Origin: Hydnum rufescens UP504
Lineage: Eukaryota > Basidiomycota > Agaricomycetes > Cantharellales > Hydnaceae
Assembly: GCA_014904985.1 (NCBI GenBank)
Contig: MU129208.1
Location: 17,462-54,894 of the forward strand
DNA: 37,433 nucleotides
Reading direction: 5' to 3'
The position numbers were made by a program, and so were the translations under genes. The notes under the pieces were generated by a model. It worked only from the letters and a program-made list of their open reading frames with translations, had not been told where the DNA came from and searched no databases. Shown piece by piece: positions 10,000 through 20,675 of this stretch (its first letter is position 1; each line of letters begins with the position of its first letter).

Positions 10000-11380
10000 T
10001 GTTGGAGGGATAAATCCCTACACCATAGAATCCTCATCCAAGGCCCATTTTCCTTATGAATGAAACAATTACATGTCATCCCACTCATTTATATTTATTG
10101 TCATTCATTTATTCAAGAAATCAATTGGATTCCCACCCCTTTCCAACTCATAATATTGCCTCATTCCTTTACCATGTCCACCAGTCAATTTATTGACTAT
10201 CCATCAGACTTCAACAGTCCTCATCAAAAAGGGGCAGTTTATGCCCTACTTCAAGTCCATTTTCTTTGGACAAGGCAATTCAACTTGCCATTCTTCCTCA
10301 AGACTGTATGGCTTGTCTGTTCTTCCAAGCCATCCTACTGCCTTAAGGGTGATGAATTGTGATTATGTAACAATGCGGACTGGGCCTAGTTCCAATTCTG
10401 GACTCGCAGATCCATCACATGATCCAGATAGGGGTTGCACTACTCTAAAGGAGTATGCTTCGAATTTCTCCGTCATTTTTGATCAGATCGACTCGAAATG
10501 ACCGCGCCCAGAAAGATACGAATCGTACCTATCGAACGGCACCAAACACAAAACGAATGGATCAAAAATGCGGTCCCTGTAACAGTATCTTGCCATGATT
10601 CATACTCTGAAGGAGTATTTCTTTATTTTCAAAGCCAATTCTTATCAGATTTGTTCGCTAGTACCATGCCCTGAAAGCTGTTGAAATTTTAATCGAACGG
10701 TATCAAGGGAAAAACGAGCGGACACAAACTCCATTTTTCACAAGACAACTCCCTCCCCATGACTCCCCCTTTGCTCCACCATTCAAAATAGCGAATTACT
10801 TCCGGCCCTCTTATGTCCAATGGAGAAGACCCTCAGGGCAACCTATTCCACTTTTTCTTAAGGGAACTTGTCCAGGTTTGAAGGAGGAATAGCATGTAAT
10901 GTGTCAATCTCCCCTTTTATCTTGAAATTGGAATATCTCCATCAGTTTTGAATATTTTAACTTTATTTCTTTTTTGCTGTGTGTCCCTTAAGTCCAAATT
11001 TTTCACTTTATATTGAGTCGAAGTCTGGATTGTATATTAGGTGCAGCTAGCACACAAATTCATTAGTTCTCCCCCTCCCTCCAGTTTGAAGCTTCTTGAA
11101 CAGCTGCTGGTCCCTGGGTGATTTCTCACTAAAAAAAGCGAATTCTAACTACACTTTGACTAAGGTCTCAAGAAGGGATTCTTAGGGTGTGGTAATTTGA
11201 CTGAAACACACATTCTCACTTAATTGCTTGGGCTTTGCTGGCTCACTGCAATTTCCCCTGTTCAAAAGACCTTCCCCCACTTGGACCTGAACATCCAGAT
11301 TAGTTCTGTTATTCCCTCCTTCATCCCTGGCTCAACCTCGCAGACAGTAGTTGGATTGGTTCTTAACCATCCTGCTTACA
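10000..11380 (+). mobile_element. Old solo LTR of the 9-kb element family
   Basis: It starts TGTTGGAGGGA and ends GCTTACA, like the 1,377-bp LTRs at 18115 and 25802, and is nearly the same length (1,381 bp). Shared landmarks occur in the same order: AAATCCCTAC near the start, a CAATTTATTG block, a GGAGTAT(T/G) block, and a TATA-like TGTATATTA(G) at about 11031. Divergence is far greater than between the two other copies. The flanks CCAG (9996-9999) and CCGG (11381-11384) may be a decayed 4-bp target duplication. No internal sequence remains. Confidence 0.75.
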
Positions 11381-11492
11381 CCGGTTATGATGGGTATGCC
11401 ATTGGTGTCCTCAGCCAGGACAATGGATGCCTGATTGGACCCAGTGCTGTCATCTGGTCGAGTTCAGGGAAAGCAATGTTCTATGTGTAAGA

Positions 11493-13987
11493 CTACTTAC
11501 GAATTCTTTCCTCTAGAACAGGGTTTTCAGACTCTTCTCCATCAATTTTGAAATGACAGAGAAGGAGACACCAGTCCTCTTTCAATGTGGAATTGAAAGA
11601 CAGGGCATTCTGAGACTCCTTCAGATTGACCCAATTTTTGAGGCAAATGTTGTTGGCATAAAGCACGCACCAAAAAGTCCTCCATGGGAACTTCAGCTTG
11701 TAAGAGTTGACCCCAATGTCAGCTGATGCTTCATAAATGGTCAGAATCACATGAGTCACAAATAGATGGATCAACAAACCCATAACATTCCTAAATTCAT
11801 CTGCCAGTGCAGTGCGAGCCAGGTCACAGGTCCTTAAAGACGCATTCTGCAACTGAACCTTTGATTGTGTCTGACCTTCCTTAAGCTGATCCAATTCTTT
11901 GTGGAGGCAGGCCATTGATATGTAGAAGTCCTGGAAAATGACATGCAAAATGTTGTGGTCTTCCTCCACACTGGAATCCAGAGAAGTCCCCATTGACAGA
12001 GTGGAGGCACCCAAAATGTTGAGAAACCATGCCCTAGCTTCAGGGGTGCCAAATATCACCTTGTTGTGTTGCAACACTGATGCAGAATATGACTGTCCCA
12101 AGGCCATGAATATTGTGGTATGAATGTTGTGCTCTCCCAGGAATCAGGCCTAAGACAAGACAAGACATGAGCAAGAGCATTTGAGAGAAAGCCCAGGCAT
12201 ACCTCTTTAGCCATCTGATCTTGCAACATAGCCATAATACCAATATGGCCCTCATTTAGTTGGGTGGCATTGCTCACAAGCTCCACTTTTTCCAGATCAT
12301 ATGTCTGAACTATTTCCTTACATTTCTCCTTCCACCCTTCTTCATCACCAGTGAAAGAATCCTTCATATCATGATAAGCTTTTGTCAACTCTGCAGTAAA
12401 GGCATTGTCTTTCACATCAGATTGTTGGCAGTATTGGTGTATGAATGCATTGTATGGAGATGTAGATTTCTCAACATTCATACTGCTGATTTGGAATAGC
12501 ATGGCCTTGAGGTGGTGCATGGGGTGGTTTAATTGGTTGGGTGCAGAGAGAAGATGAAGATGGTTTTTGAATGTGCACACAACGTGTGCAAGGGTTTCAA
12601 TATGCTCGTTACTCATTGGTCCTTTGGCAAAAGGCACATTGCACAGAGGTGGTGGGTCATATTGGTTGAAACTGAATACACCATAATCATATTCCAGGCT
12701 GCTGTTGTCAAAAGGTAATATCTTCTTGGGTTTTCTTGGGATGGTAATGTTGGAAGGGCTCCCAACAGTGAAGTCAAGTACAGGAGCTTTATGATACATA
12801 GATGAAGAGATAGCCAGGGGTGCATTAGACAGTGATTCCACATCAGAGTCTTGTTCATCTTCTGGTGAGAGAGAGCAGGCCCAATCCGATTTCTGATGCT
12901 CAACTTCCCAGTTGTTTGGTAAGCAGGCACCACTAGCATTAACCAAGAATAAAAACCTTCAAAGAGGAACACAAGTGACAAATGATGTAACATACCAGAG
13001 CCCAAGAGCCTTGACCAATAATCCCAGGCACCCATCAAGAGGCAACAAATCCACCCCATGAGACTTGAACATGAATATAAGAAATTGAACCATTGGGAGC
13101 ACCCCCAGAGGACCCCTTCTGATTTGAGATGTGAGCTGGTCACATGTAATATTATAGTCAAAGCACTGGTGCATGTGGGTGTTGCACACTTCCCAATCTG
13201 CTGGCGGATCAGGATCCTGTGATAGGTCAAAAGCACTGATGTATGCTTGGTCATCGGCACCAGTGCCAACAAAGAGTTTTGCCCATACATCAGTGCCAGA
13301 GCCCAATGTGACACTATCATGAAGTGCAAGTGCAAGTGCATGGATCTTCATAAGTTCAACCCATCATTTTTCCGAACTGCGGACAGAGCTGGTAGGAGGC
13401 TTGGGGTCTGGACTGCCCAAATCTGGACCAGCTACTTTGGGACAATTGGTGAGGGTCTCAGGAATGGTTTTTGGTTTTGTTCTGATGCCTGAGCTAATAT
13501 TAGCCTTAGAACAGCAACAGATAAGGAAGGCAAGTGAGCAGTGGGCAAATATGGGAAAATATTGACTAACCTCCTTGCTAGCTATTTTTTCCAGTACTCT
13601 AGGAGGGTCCTCAGCAATCAACCTCTTGCACTTGTTCCCAGATGAGGCCTCAAACATGATGCATGAGTGTTAGTTAAGACATTAAGATCATAACCAAAGA
13701 GATATAACTAACCACACTGGTTCCAGCTCCCCCATGATCACTGACAAGTGATCCCATGGCCTTCTTCACTGTGGACTTCAATTTGAGAGAGAGATGTAAA
13801 ACTAAGGGGTTCTGATTGCCATTGGCTTGTTTCTCATTATCCCTTGGTTTCTCTTTCTGGGAGGTTGATTTGGAATGCCAAACAAACAGTTGTATTCATG
13901 CCACATGCATTTCTAACCATCTTAATGACACACCTCACCCTTGCTCTTGCCTGATTTCTTTCCATGTTTAGAGTAAGTTTTTGCCAT
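11493..13987 (-). pseudogene. Multi-exon gene of unknown function, two TGA breaks
   Basis: I could thread six exons with consistent phases: 13987-13934 (basic start MAKTYSKHGKKSGKSKGE), 13856-13713, 13648-13571, 13504-12996, 12956-12203 and 12149-11493. The introns have GT...AG ends and mostly run 36-67 nt (the fifth is 53 nt, GTATGC to TCTTAG). The predicted protein is over 550 residues: a basic N-terminus, an acidic Ser-rich middle, then helical segments (KEKCKEIVQTYDLEKVEL; FGTPEARAWFLNIL). In-frame TGA codons interrupt it at 13364-13366 and 12144-12146, both consistent with CGA to TGA. I recognise no domain; the layout is reminiscent of lineage-specific multicopy basidiomycete genes (inference). 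No known enzyme motif is seen. Confidence 0.6.
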
Positions 13988-14449
13988 GATGACAATGTCC
14001 CTCATGAGAGCAAAGTTGAAGTATGGTCTTAACCAGTGACTTCAAGTGTTTGATTGCCACTAATAGGCTGGACACAGCAGTATGCAGATTCAAACAGGTG
14101 GAGAAAAAAAAAACAACCGTGAACTGCCATGCATGTGACTTCCCAAGTACAACACTTGGTACTTGCCCCATTATAGTGGTTTATCCAAAGAGGACTGACT
14201 CAATGGCCCAAATATAATTCTGGTATCTATTACATTCTACCTAAGATGTGATATGCGGAATTCAGAAAAGGGACTATTTGCACATTTAAACACACAGGTT
14301 CTGTGGGTGTACAGAATTTAAATGCATAGCAATTACACCCTTTGTGGGCATGCAGAATTTAGAATGCATACTCAATGTTTCAGGCATCATATGCCCAGCT
14401 GAGATACAGAGTTTATCGTGAATAGAGGCATTATATTTGAGATGCAAGA
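13988..14449. other. Interval without a recognisable gene
   Basis: This lies between two minus-strand gene remnants and may contain the promoter of the gene starting at 13987. An AATTTA/GAATTTA-rich patch with two similar copies (about 14290-14360) is visible. No promoter motif is clear. Confidence 0.4.
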
Positions 14450-15340
14450 TCATATATCAACAACAAATTTCGAATCACAAAACATGAAAGCATTTTCCAC
14501 AATGAGGGTGCACCAAAAAACAGGATTAAATCCTTCAAACCCAGAGGAATGAGGATGATCAGAAGGTGGAGGAAGGTTGATGCAAGGATGAGACAATTTT
14601 ATGCACTTAGCAGCATGCCTATCTAAGTCATGCACATCCCTCCTTTGAGCAAGAAAGACCTCAAGCTCAGGCAAGCCATCCTCCACCAATGATGGTACCA
14701 CATACATTCTACCGGCACACATAGGCCAGGAGCCAGGGCACAAACTTGGAGGATGAATAGGAACACCTAGATATGTGGGGTGTACCCACATCCTGCAAGG
14801 GCCAGGTGTCTTCATCTCCGAGAAACATGTGGCAATTAATGCCCACTCTACAGCCATCATTATCAGAAAGCAATACACACTTGAACAAACCTGCTTACCT
14901 GGTACCAAACTTGCCACACTCCAGTGAGCAGCCTCATATATATGGCAAAATCCAGGCCCTACCCCTCCACCTATGCCCTGACTGACCCAACCTCCTAACA
15001 GTCATCATACATACTCCTCCACATCAAACTAAACAGATACAATCACCTCTGCTCTCTACTTGGACTAAATTAGTATCTTTCCAGTGCCTACACAGAGGCT
15101 ATTACCTACAAAAGCTGTAGCAAACACTGAGTCCACCCTGACTCCAAGGGACTTGAACCACCATGTAAGATAGTATATGCAGAGATTCAGGTACTCCACA
15201 TCCCCCTGCTGGCACATTTCCCACAGAGTGTGAGGTTGGGGATGAGGCAGGTTACTCATGACCAACAGGCAAGAACCATCCCCAGCAGAACTTTCCAAAG
15301 GGGCCTGGGACTTTGAAGGCTTGAGTTCCAAGGGCACCAA
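14450..15340 (-). pseudogene. Remnant of an unidentified minus-strand gene
   Basis: Two open segments read like exons. The first (15340-about 15110) includes SAGDGSCLLVMSNLPHPQP and WWFKSLGVRVDSVFATAF, ending at a possible donor (GTAATAG). The second (about 14795-14450) opens after a CTTGCAG acceptor with MWVHPTYLGVPIHPPS and continues through PELEVFLAQRRDVHDLDRHA to a stop. Joining phases could not be confirmed, and the stretch between them is not coding-like. No domain is recognised. It lies 5' of the 11493-13987 gene on the same strand and could be another member of the same repeat-rich gene cluster. Confidence 0.35.
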
Positions 15341-15569
15341 GCTATCCTCAAAAACTCACCCTTTCTAGCACCAATTCCTTGTCACTACTGGCAGGTAGCA
15401 ATGCCATATTCCTAAGTGAACTCTTCATGAGATATGTATGAGGTTGAATGATTGATTAGCAACTTACCTTTATGAGCAATCACAGCCACCAACCACACCC
15501 TCAATATTGACTAAAGCAATGAAACTTTCCCTCTTGTAAGCTTCACCAGATGTTCAGAAAAGCTAGAGC

Positions 15570-16660
15570 AGATTCATGGTGCCCAAGGAGACAAACTGCC
15601 TTGTGACACACATGAGATATGGAGGTGCAACCAACCAGAAAACCTCACCTTACATGGCTGGACAACCCCTGGCTGGTCACAGCTTCACCATCTCTTATGG
15701 AGATCCTGGGAAATTCTCAGTCACTAAGTAGAGACCAATACAATACTTCAGGGGGCTCACCTCTGATAAATGACTGACCAAGCACTAGTACCATGTCCCC
15801 TGTTCTAATAGGCGAGAATCTTGTCAGTACCTGCTGAAGAACTGTGAGCCTTGCCATGCTCATGGTATGCAAGCTGGATAATGGCCTTGCGACATGCGTG
15901 AGGCATCAAGGGACACATATTGGCAGTCACTCACTGTAGATCAATTCCAGGGAGAACCCTAATACCTATTACAGAATCTATTACAGAATCAAGCATGTTA
16001 TCAGTCTGTGTTGCAAAGGGCATGTGCAAGATCCCTGCCATATTCATGGTGCACAAGCCACACAACCACCTTGTGCCACACATGAGATACAGGGGATTGG
16101 TGATTGGGATTCCCTCACCTTCAATGAATGATTGGAAAGTGCAATGTCTGTCACAAAAGCAAACAGGTTATAAGTATGTGTTGAGTGCACATGGAGTCCC
16201 TGTCATATTTGTGGTGTCCAAGCCAGGTGACCAGCTTGTGGCACGCATGAGATATTCCAACATGTCTAACATGTCTGATGATCTGGCATGTGGGTTACAA
16301 AGACCTTTCGCAATTATCTTATGTAGGTATGAGCATTCTTTCACCTTGGGGTTTCCTGTCTTGCGCGTGCAGCATGCAATACCATACTCAGCCCTAGTGG
16401 TATGTATTTTCTTCCTCTGATATGTCCAACACTTCTGACAACATGTCATCTGGGATGTGGCTCGTCTTGTGTATTGTGGACATAATACTACACTCGTTCT
16501 AGACATTGTCATTTATAGTATGTTCTGTTTTCCTCCAACATGTCTAACATGTCTGATGATCTGGCATCTGGGTTACAAAGACCTTCTGCAATTATCTTAT
16601 GTAGGTATGAGCGCTGTGTCAGCATTCTTTCGCCTTGGGGTTCCCTGCTATTCAGTTCAG
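15570..16660 (+). repeat. Degenerate tandem repeats, partly open in frame
   Basis: At about 15570, 15850, 16035 and 16195 a unit recurs of the form ATTCATGGTGCACAAG..., then CTTGTG(C/G)CACACATGAGATA. In the plus frame 15920-16420 two units are protein-like: IFMVHKPHNHLVPHMRY and IFVVSKPGDQLVARMRY. Separately, a segment of about 110 bp beginning CCAACATGTCTAACATGTCTG occurs at about 16257 and 16535, with a partial third copy near 16425. Irregular spacing and stops argue for an eroded repeat array, not a working gene. Confidence 0.55.
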
Positions 16661-17202
16661 TGTCTAGTACAGGGTCTGATAATGGATGGGGGGACATGTA
16701 GAGATTTCACTAGCTTGAATAGTCCTGTAGTGGCTGCGTTCGTAGTTGTGTGGTACAAAGGGGCTCATGGTAAGGGGGATCAGTTCCTCTTCGTACCCGG
16801 GCACTCACAGAGTCGTGAGATGAGCCACATGTGTCTCTGAGTACTTGAGTTGCAGTTGGACCAGGTAAGCTAAGCTGCAGATTTGCATCTGGAGCTGTGG
16901 TTGGGCCCAGGTTATAGATAATGGACTCCTCAGTTCTTATTGTCTAGCTGGGGTCGCCATTACAAGTAATCTAGTAGTACAATGGGCCTAACCCTCTTCA
17001 GACCAAGGGGGAAGCTTTGATCTACCTGGAAACCAGTAGTGTAGTGGTCCAGTACCTGCCTTGGGGGTGTATACAGTACGTTAGATAAATGTATGTGTGG
17101 CAGTGCAATGTTATGACATGTTGACCAAGGGCAGAAATCTGCGTGTTCTTCCTGACCATAATCACACCATCAGCTGATTGAGTCTCTGTCTCGCACTCCT
17201 TC
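16661..17202. other. Interval upstream of the KDZ gene
   Basis: No gene seen. If the KDZ transposon is complete at this side, its terminal repeat should lie here, but I could not pair an end with sequence beyond 29905. Confidence 0.4.
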
Positions 17203-18114
17203 ATGAAACGGTGGGGGTGGGGTAGACCTCACATTGGCCCACTTGCTCTAGCAACATGTGCTACTATCACAAACCATGTTGTGATAGCCAAGGAAGGCAC
17301 TCCGTGGTACTCACAACACTTCATAACACCACTGCCAGGAAGCGGCACTCCACCAATTCTAGACAACCCTGGTCATTCTGAAGCTCCATCATTCAAACTT
17401 ATGCCCAGTGGCCAAGAGATCTATGAGCCGAGCAATCCAAACCATCACCAAATTGGTGCAGTGCCAAAAACATCAGGGAATAAGTGCTATGCAGCAGCAG
17501 TGAGTCCCCTGAGTATCAAGTCAAAGTTCTTTGCTGACAACACTTCATAGGATACTCCACTTCTTGAATGGAGCCATGTTTGCAATGAATTTCTTGACAA
17601 ACTACTCCGATATGATGGGCACGGGGATTTGTTGCAGGTTCTAGGCTGCCCAGGCTGTGACTTACCTGGGATCAGTGGAATGTATCGGTGCAATGATTGC
17701 TTTGACCATGACATGGTCTGTTGCCAGTGCTGTGTCCAATGACATGAACACCTTCCATTACACAGGATAAATGTAAGTCGTGCTTCATATGTGCTCTGGG
17801 AATTGGGGTTGTTGATCCTGTATTGTCATGTAGGTATGGAATGGTTCATTTTTCGAGCGTACAACCCTATGAGATATGGGTCTCACTGTCTACCTTGGGC
17901 ATAAGGGCTGTTTAATGCCCAAGGATGGTCCTGTGTCTTTCACCATCATACACACTAGCGGAATCCACAATGTGCATGTGGTGTTCTGTGGCTGTGGAGA
18001 CGCAGTTCACCCATGTCTTCAACTTCTTCATCAAGGATGGTTTCCTGCTATGATCCACCAGCCTAGAACATGTGCCACGTTTGTCGCTCTGAACCACTTT
18101 CATCTCCAAACCGT
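17203..18114 (+). pseudogene. KDZ transposase, 5' part with CxC2-like domain
   Basis: N-terminal part of a KDZ (Kyakuja-Dileera-Zisupton) transposase. After a poorly conserved leader comes the cysteine-cluster region often fused to KDZ transposases in basidiomycetes: CPGCDLPGISGMYRCNDC, then CCQCC and HLPLHRI. Intron 17773-17833 (61 nt) joins to WNGSFFERTTL, then the conserved HTSGIHNVHVVFCGCGDAV and QLLHQGWFPAMIHQPRTCA. Stops in the conserved frame are TAG 17548-17550, TGA 17740-17742 and TGA 17870-17872, all one C-to-T change from Gln or Arg codons. The frame is cut at 18114 by the 9-kb LTR element and resumes at 27183. KDZ enzymes are RNase H-fold DDE transposases; this copy is inactive. 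Confidence 0.85.
18111..18114. other. Target-site duplication CCGT, left copy
   Basis: CCGT directly precedes the 5' LTR and recurs right after the 3' LTR at 27179-27182. The next base is T on both sides, so the length reads as 4 or 5 bp depending on the LTR start. Confidence 0.85.
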
Positions 18115-19491
18115 TGTTGGAGGGACAAATCCCTACTACATGCAAACCCCATCCAAGGACGATTTTCCGAATAAATGAACTAATTTCCATGTCGATCCGG
18201 ACATCAATTCCCACGCTGTCATTCATTTGAGAACAAGCCCAAATGCCATATGTCTAAAACCCACAAATCCGTGCCACTCCTATATTTGCACACGAGCCAA
18301 TTTATTGTGTGTCTGTGGCACTTCAACAGGCCACCCTAAATTCCACCTTTTTATGCCGTACCCCAATGTGGCAATAGCAATTCAACTTGTTTGCTTTGTT
18401 TGATCTTCAATCAATCCCACTTCTGATACACGCTTCCTGTTGCCTTGAGGGCGACTCTAACGAATTGTGATTATGTAATGCAACGGATTACACACCCAGG
18501 CCTTGATTCCGACTCGCGGACTTGTCACATGACAAATAGGGGCTAATGCGGTACTCTCAAGGAGTATTTCGCGAATATCTCCACCAATTTCGATCGGATC
18601 GACTCGGCAAGACAGCGCCCAGAAAGCTACGATTAATACCTGTCTAACGGTACCATACACACATTTATCAGATGATAACTGCATCCTCCAGGTCGATTTT
18701 ACCTCATGTTCCACACTATTCTTCAGTATTTCGCAAATAACTCCATCAGTTTTGATCCGATTCGTTTGAAACAATCACCCCTAGAAAGACGCTGAAAATT
18801 TCCATCGAACAGTACCAAGGGAAAAACGAGCGGATAAGAACTCGGCGTTCTGTAATTTAATCTCCCCATGGCTCATTTCACTTTTACCTCCGCTTTTCTG
18901 ATTACTAAAGGCAATTATGGTTCCGGCATCCTATGTCCGATGGAGGGTACATCTAGGGCGACCAGTTCCACCTTTCTGCAAGGGATTTTGTTCAGTAGGA
19001 GAGGAGGAATACCTTGGTTAAGCCATATTCCCCTATTCTGACTTGATTTTGGAATATCTCCTTCAGTTTTGAAGCTTTTGACTTGATTTCTTTTTCATCA
19101 TTTTCGCCTTAACCCCACCTTTCTGCCGGTTACCATAGCAATTTTCTGTGATGTATATTAAGTGCAGGAGATGCGAATTTCTACAGTTTTCCCCCTCCCC
19201 AGTTTTGAGGCACTGATGTATTGCTGCTGGTTCTTTGGGTGAATTCCACCAAGACTACTACACTTTGTCTAGGGCCTCAAGAGGAGAGTCTTAGGGTGTA
19301 GTTTTGTGACCCATATTCATTCTTTATTCTATTGCTTGAGCAGGTGTTGCTTACAGCATTAGATTCCTATCACCAAAGACCTTCCTTCCTTCGAGCCTTA
19401 ACATTCAGATTGATCCCGTGGTCCCCTCTTTTCGTTCTCGATTCCATATCGTGGACTGTGGCTGGATTCCTCACTCCGTTTCCCGCTTACA
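18115..19491 (+). repeat. 5' LTR of the 9-kb element
   Basis: It starts TGTTGGAGGG and ends CGCTTACA. A TATA-like element, ATGTATATTAAGTGCAG, lies at about 19151-19167, and the same spot is conserved in the 3' LTR (26839) and in the solo LTR (11031). This suggests transcription starts about 1.05 kb into the LTR. Confidence 0.9.
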
Positions 19492-19495
19492 AATC

Positions 19496-19511
19496 TGGTG
19501 GTCCTTACAGG
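19496..19511 (+). other. Putative primer-binding site
   Basis: TGGTGGTCCTTACAGG begins four bases after the LTR. TGG is the expected complement of a tRNA 3' CCA end. I cannot name the tRNA. Confidence 0.35.
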
Positions 19512-19562
19512 GGGCCACAACCTTCAATTCGAATCCCTTACTTGGCGCACACAAACACAAAC

Positions 19563-20606
19563 ATGTCCACCATGACACATGTTCGCATGCCCGGACCACA
19601 ATCCAAAGACGCTCCCCGGTTCCGTGGAAAACGAATCCTACACTTCCTGGCAGAATACGAGTTCTGCGCCACAACAGCTGGCCTCAATTCAATTCAAACT
19701 ATACAACAAATCACTCATTATTGCAATACAAAATCCGAACAATTCATCGAGTCGCTAGATGAGTACTATGGAGACAATTGGGAATCCTTTAAAGCCCGAT
19801 TACTTGAATTTTATCCCTCAGAAGAGGAAAAGCCTTATTACAAGGTCGATCACCTTATCAAGCTTGTACGCAAGGACCGAAAACTCTCGTCCATTGCAAA
19901 GTTTGACAATTACATTCGCGAATTCATGGTTATCGCGAAGTCCCTTGATGATCGCAAAGCCTTATCTCAAATGGATAAGCATGACTATTTTTGGCACGGC
20001 ATCAAGCCACCCTCCTTTCACGAGGAAATAGCAACTGTCCTCAAGAATTCAAAGCTGTGGACTGATCTTACCTGTCCCCCACCTATGCCAGAGGTGATTC
20101 AAACTGTCAAGTTACACCTCAAGCAAGACTTGTATCGAGTCCCGGATGACGACGGACAATATGGACTTCGTGACAATGAGACCACAACAGACTCCTCAGA
20201 CTCGGATGAGTCTTCTTCAATCGATTCCAATACCGATCAAGACACAAGGCGCACTGGATTCAAGAGATACCGGGTTAAACACGAGGCCAAGCCTAGCAAA
20301 GACAAACCTACAATCATTGCCCTGGAGCCGAAGCCCCAGGACACTCATGATCTTGTCAAATCAAATATTGACGATCTTGCTGAAAAGATCGGACGTTTGA
20401 CCATCGCGCTAGGCCATTTGCAAGATGATACAGTTGGAACTCGTCCTGTAAACCTTTCTACTTCATCAATTACATGCTTTATGTGTGGAGAACAAGGTCA
20501 CTTACTCAAGGATTGCCCTGAAACAAAAGCCTTTGTCGCAAAGAAAGTCTTGAGGTGGTCAAGTGAAGGCCGACTCGTACAGGCCGATGGATCTGATCTT
20601 CTGTGA
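19563..20606 (+). CDS. Gag with CCHC zinc knuckle (9-kb element)
   Basis: I start at ATG 19563, just inside the internal region; the frame is also open upstream into the LTR, but the protein-like sequence begins here. Up to the first TGA (20604-20606) it gives 347 residues. The N-terminal half matches the capsid-like Gag of basidiomycete gypsy elements: FRGKRILHFLAEYE, WESFKARLLEFYPSEEEKPYY, FDNYIREFMVIAKSL, FWHGIKPP. An acidic Ser/Asp linker follows, then a zinc knuckle CFMCGEQGHLLKDC (C-x2-C-x4-H-x4-C), which binds RNA in Gag proteins. The frame continues beyond the stop: TGA at 20604 and again at 20634, then open into the protease ORF. Both look like CGA to TGA, so Gag and protease were probably one polyprotein. 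Confidence 0.85.
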   Translation: MSTMTHVRMPGPQSKDAPRFRGKRILHFLAEYEFCATTAGLNSIQTIQQITHYCNTKSEQFIESLDEYYGDNWESFKARLLEFYPSEEEKPYYKVDHLIKLVRKDRKLSSIAKFDNYIREFMVIAKSLDDRKALSQMDKHDYFWHGIKPPSFHEEIATVLKNSKLWTDLTCPPPMPEVIQTVKLHLKQDLYRVPDDDGQYGLRDNETTTDSSDSDESSSIDSNTDQDTRRTGFKRYRVKHEAKPSKDKPTIIALEPKPQDTHDLVKSNIDDLAEKIGRLTIALGHLQDDTVGTRPVNLSTSSITCFMCGEQGHLLKDCPETKAFVAKKVLRWSSEGRLVQADGSDLL

Positions 20607-20675
20607 GGCGACATCAATAATGGTGGAGTCGCGTGAGTCCTACGAGACCAACTTGTCAATGCCTCTAACATTGAG

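Noticed and set aside
9532..10013. Long ORFs on both strands over 9532-10013
   Set aside because: They are open because of a low-complexity Gly/Pro tandem repeat, not because of a gene.
15570..16660. Possible CRISPR-like array
   Set aside because: Repeats are long, degenerate and irregularly spaced, and the genome is eukaryotic.
19332..19562. Upstream ATG extending Gag into the LTR
   Set aside because: The extension lies in the LTR, recurs in the 3' LTR without gag, and does not look like Gag sequence.
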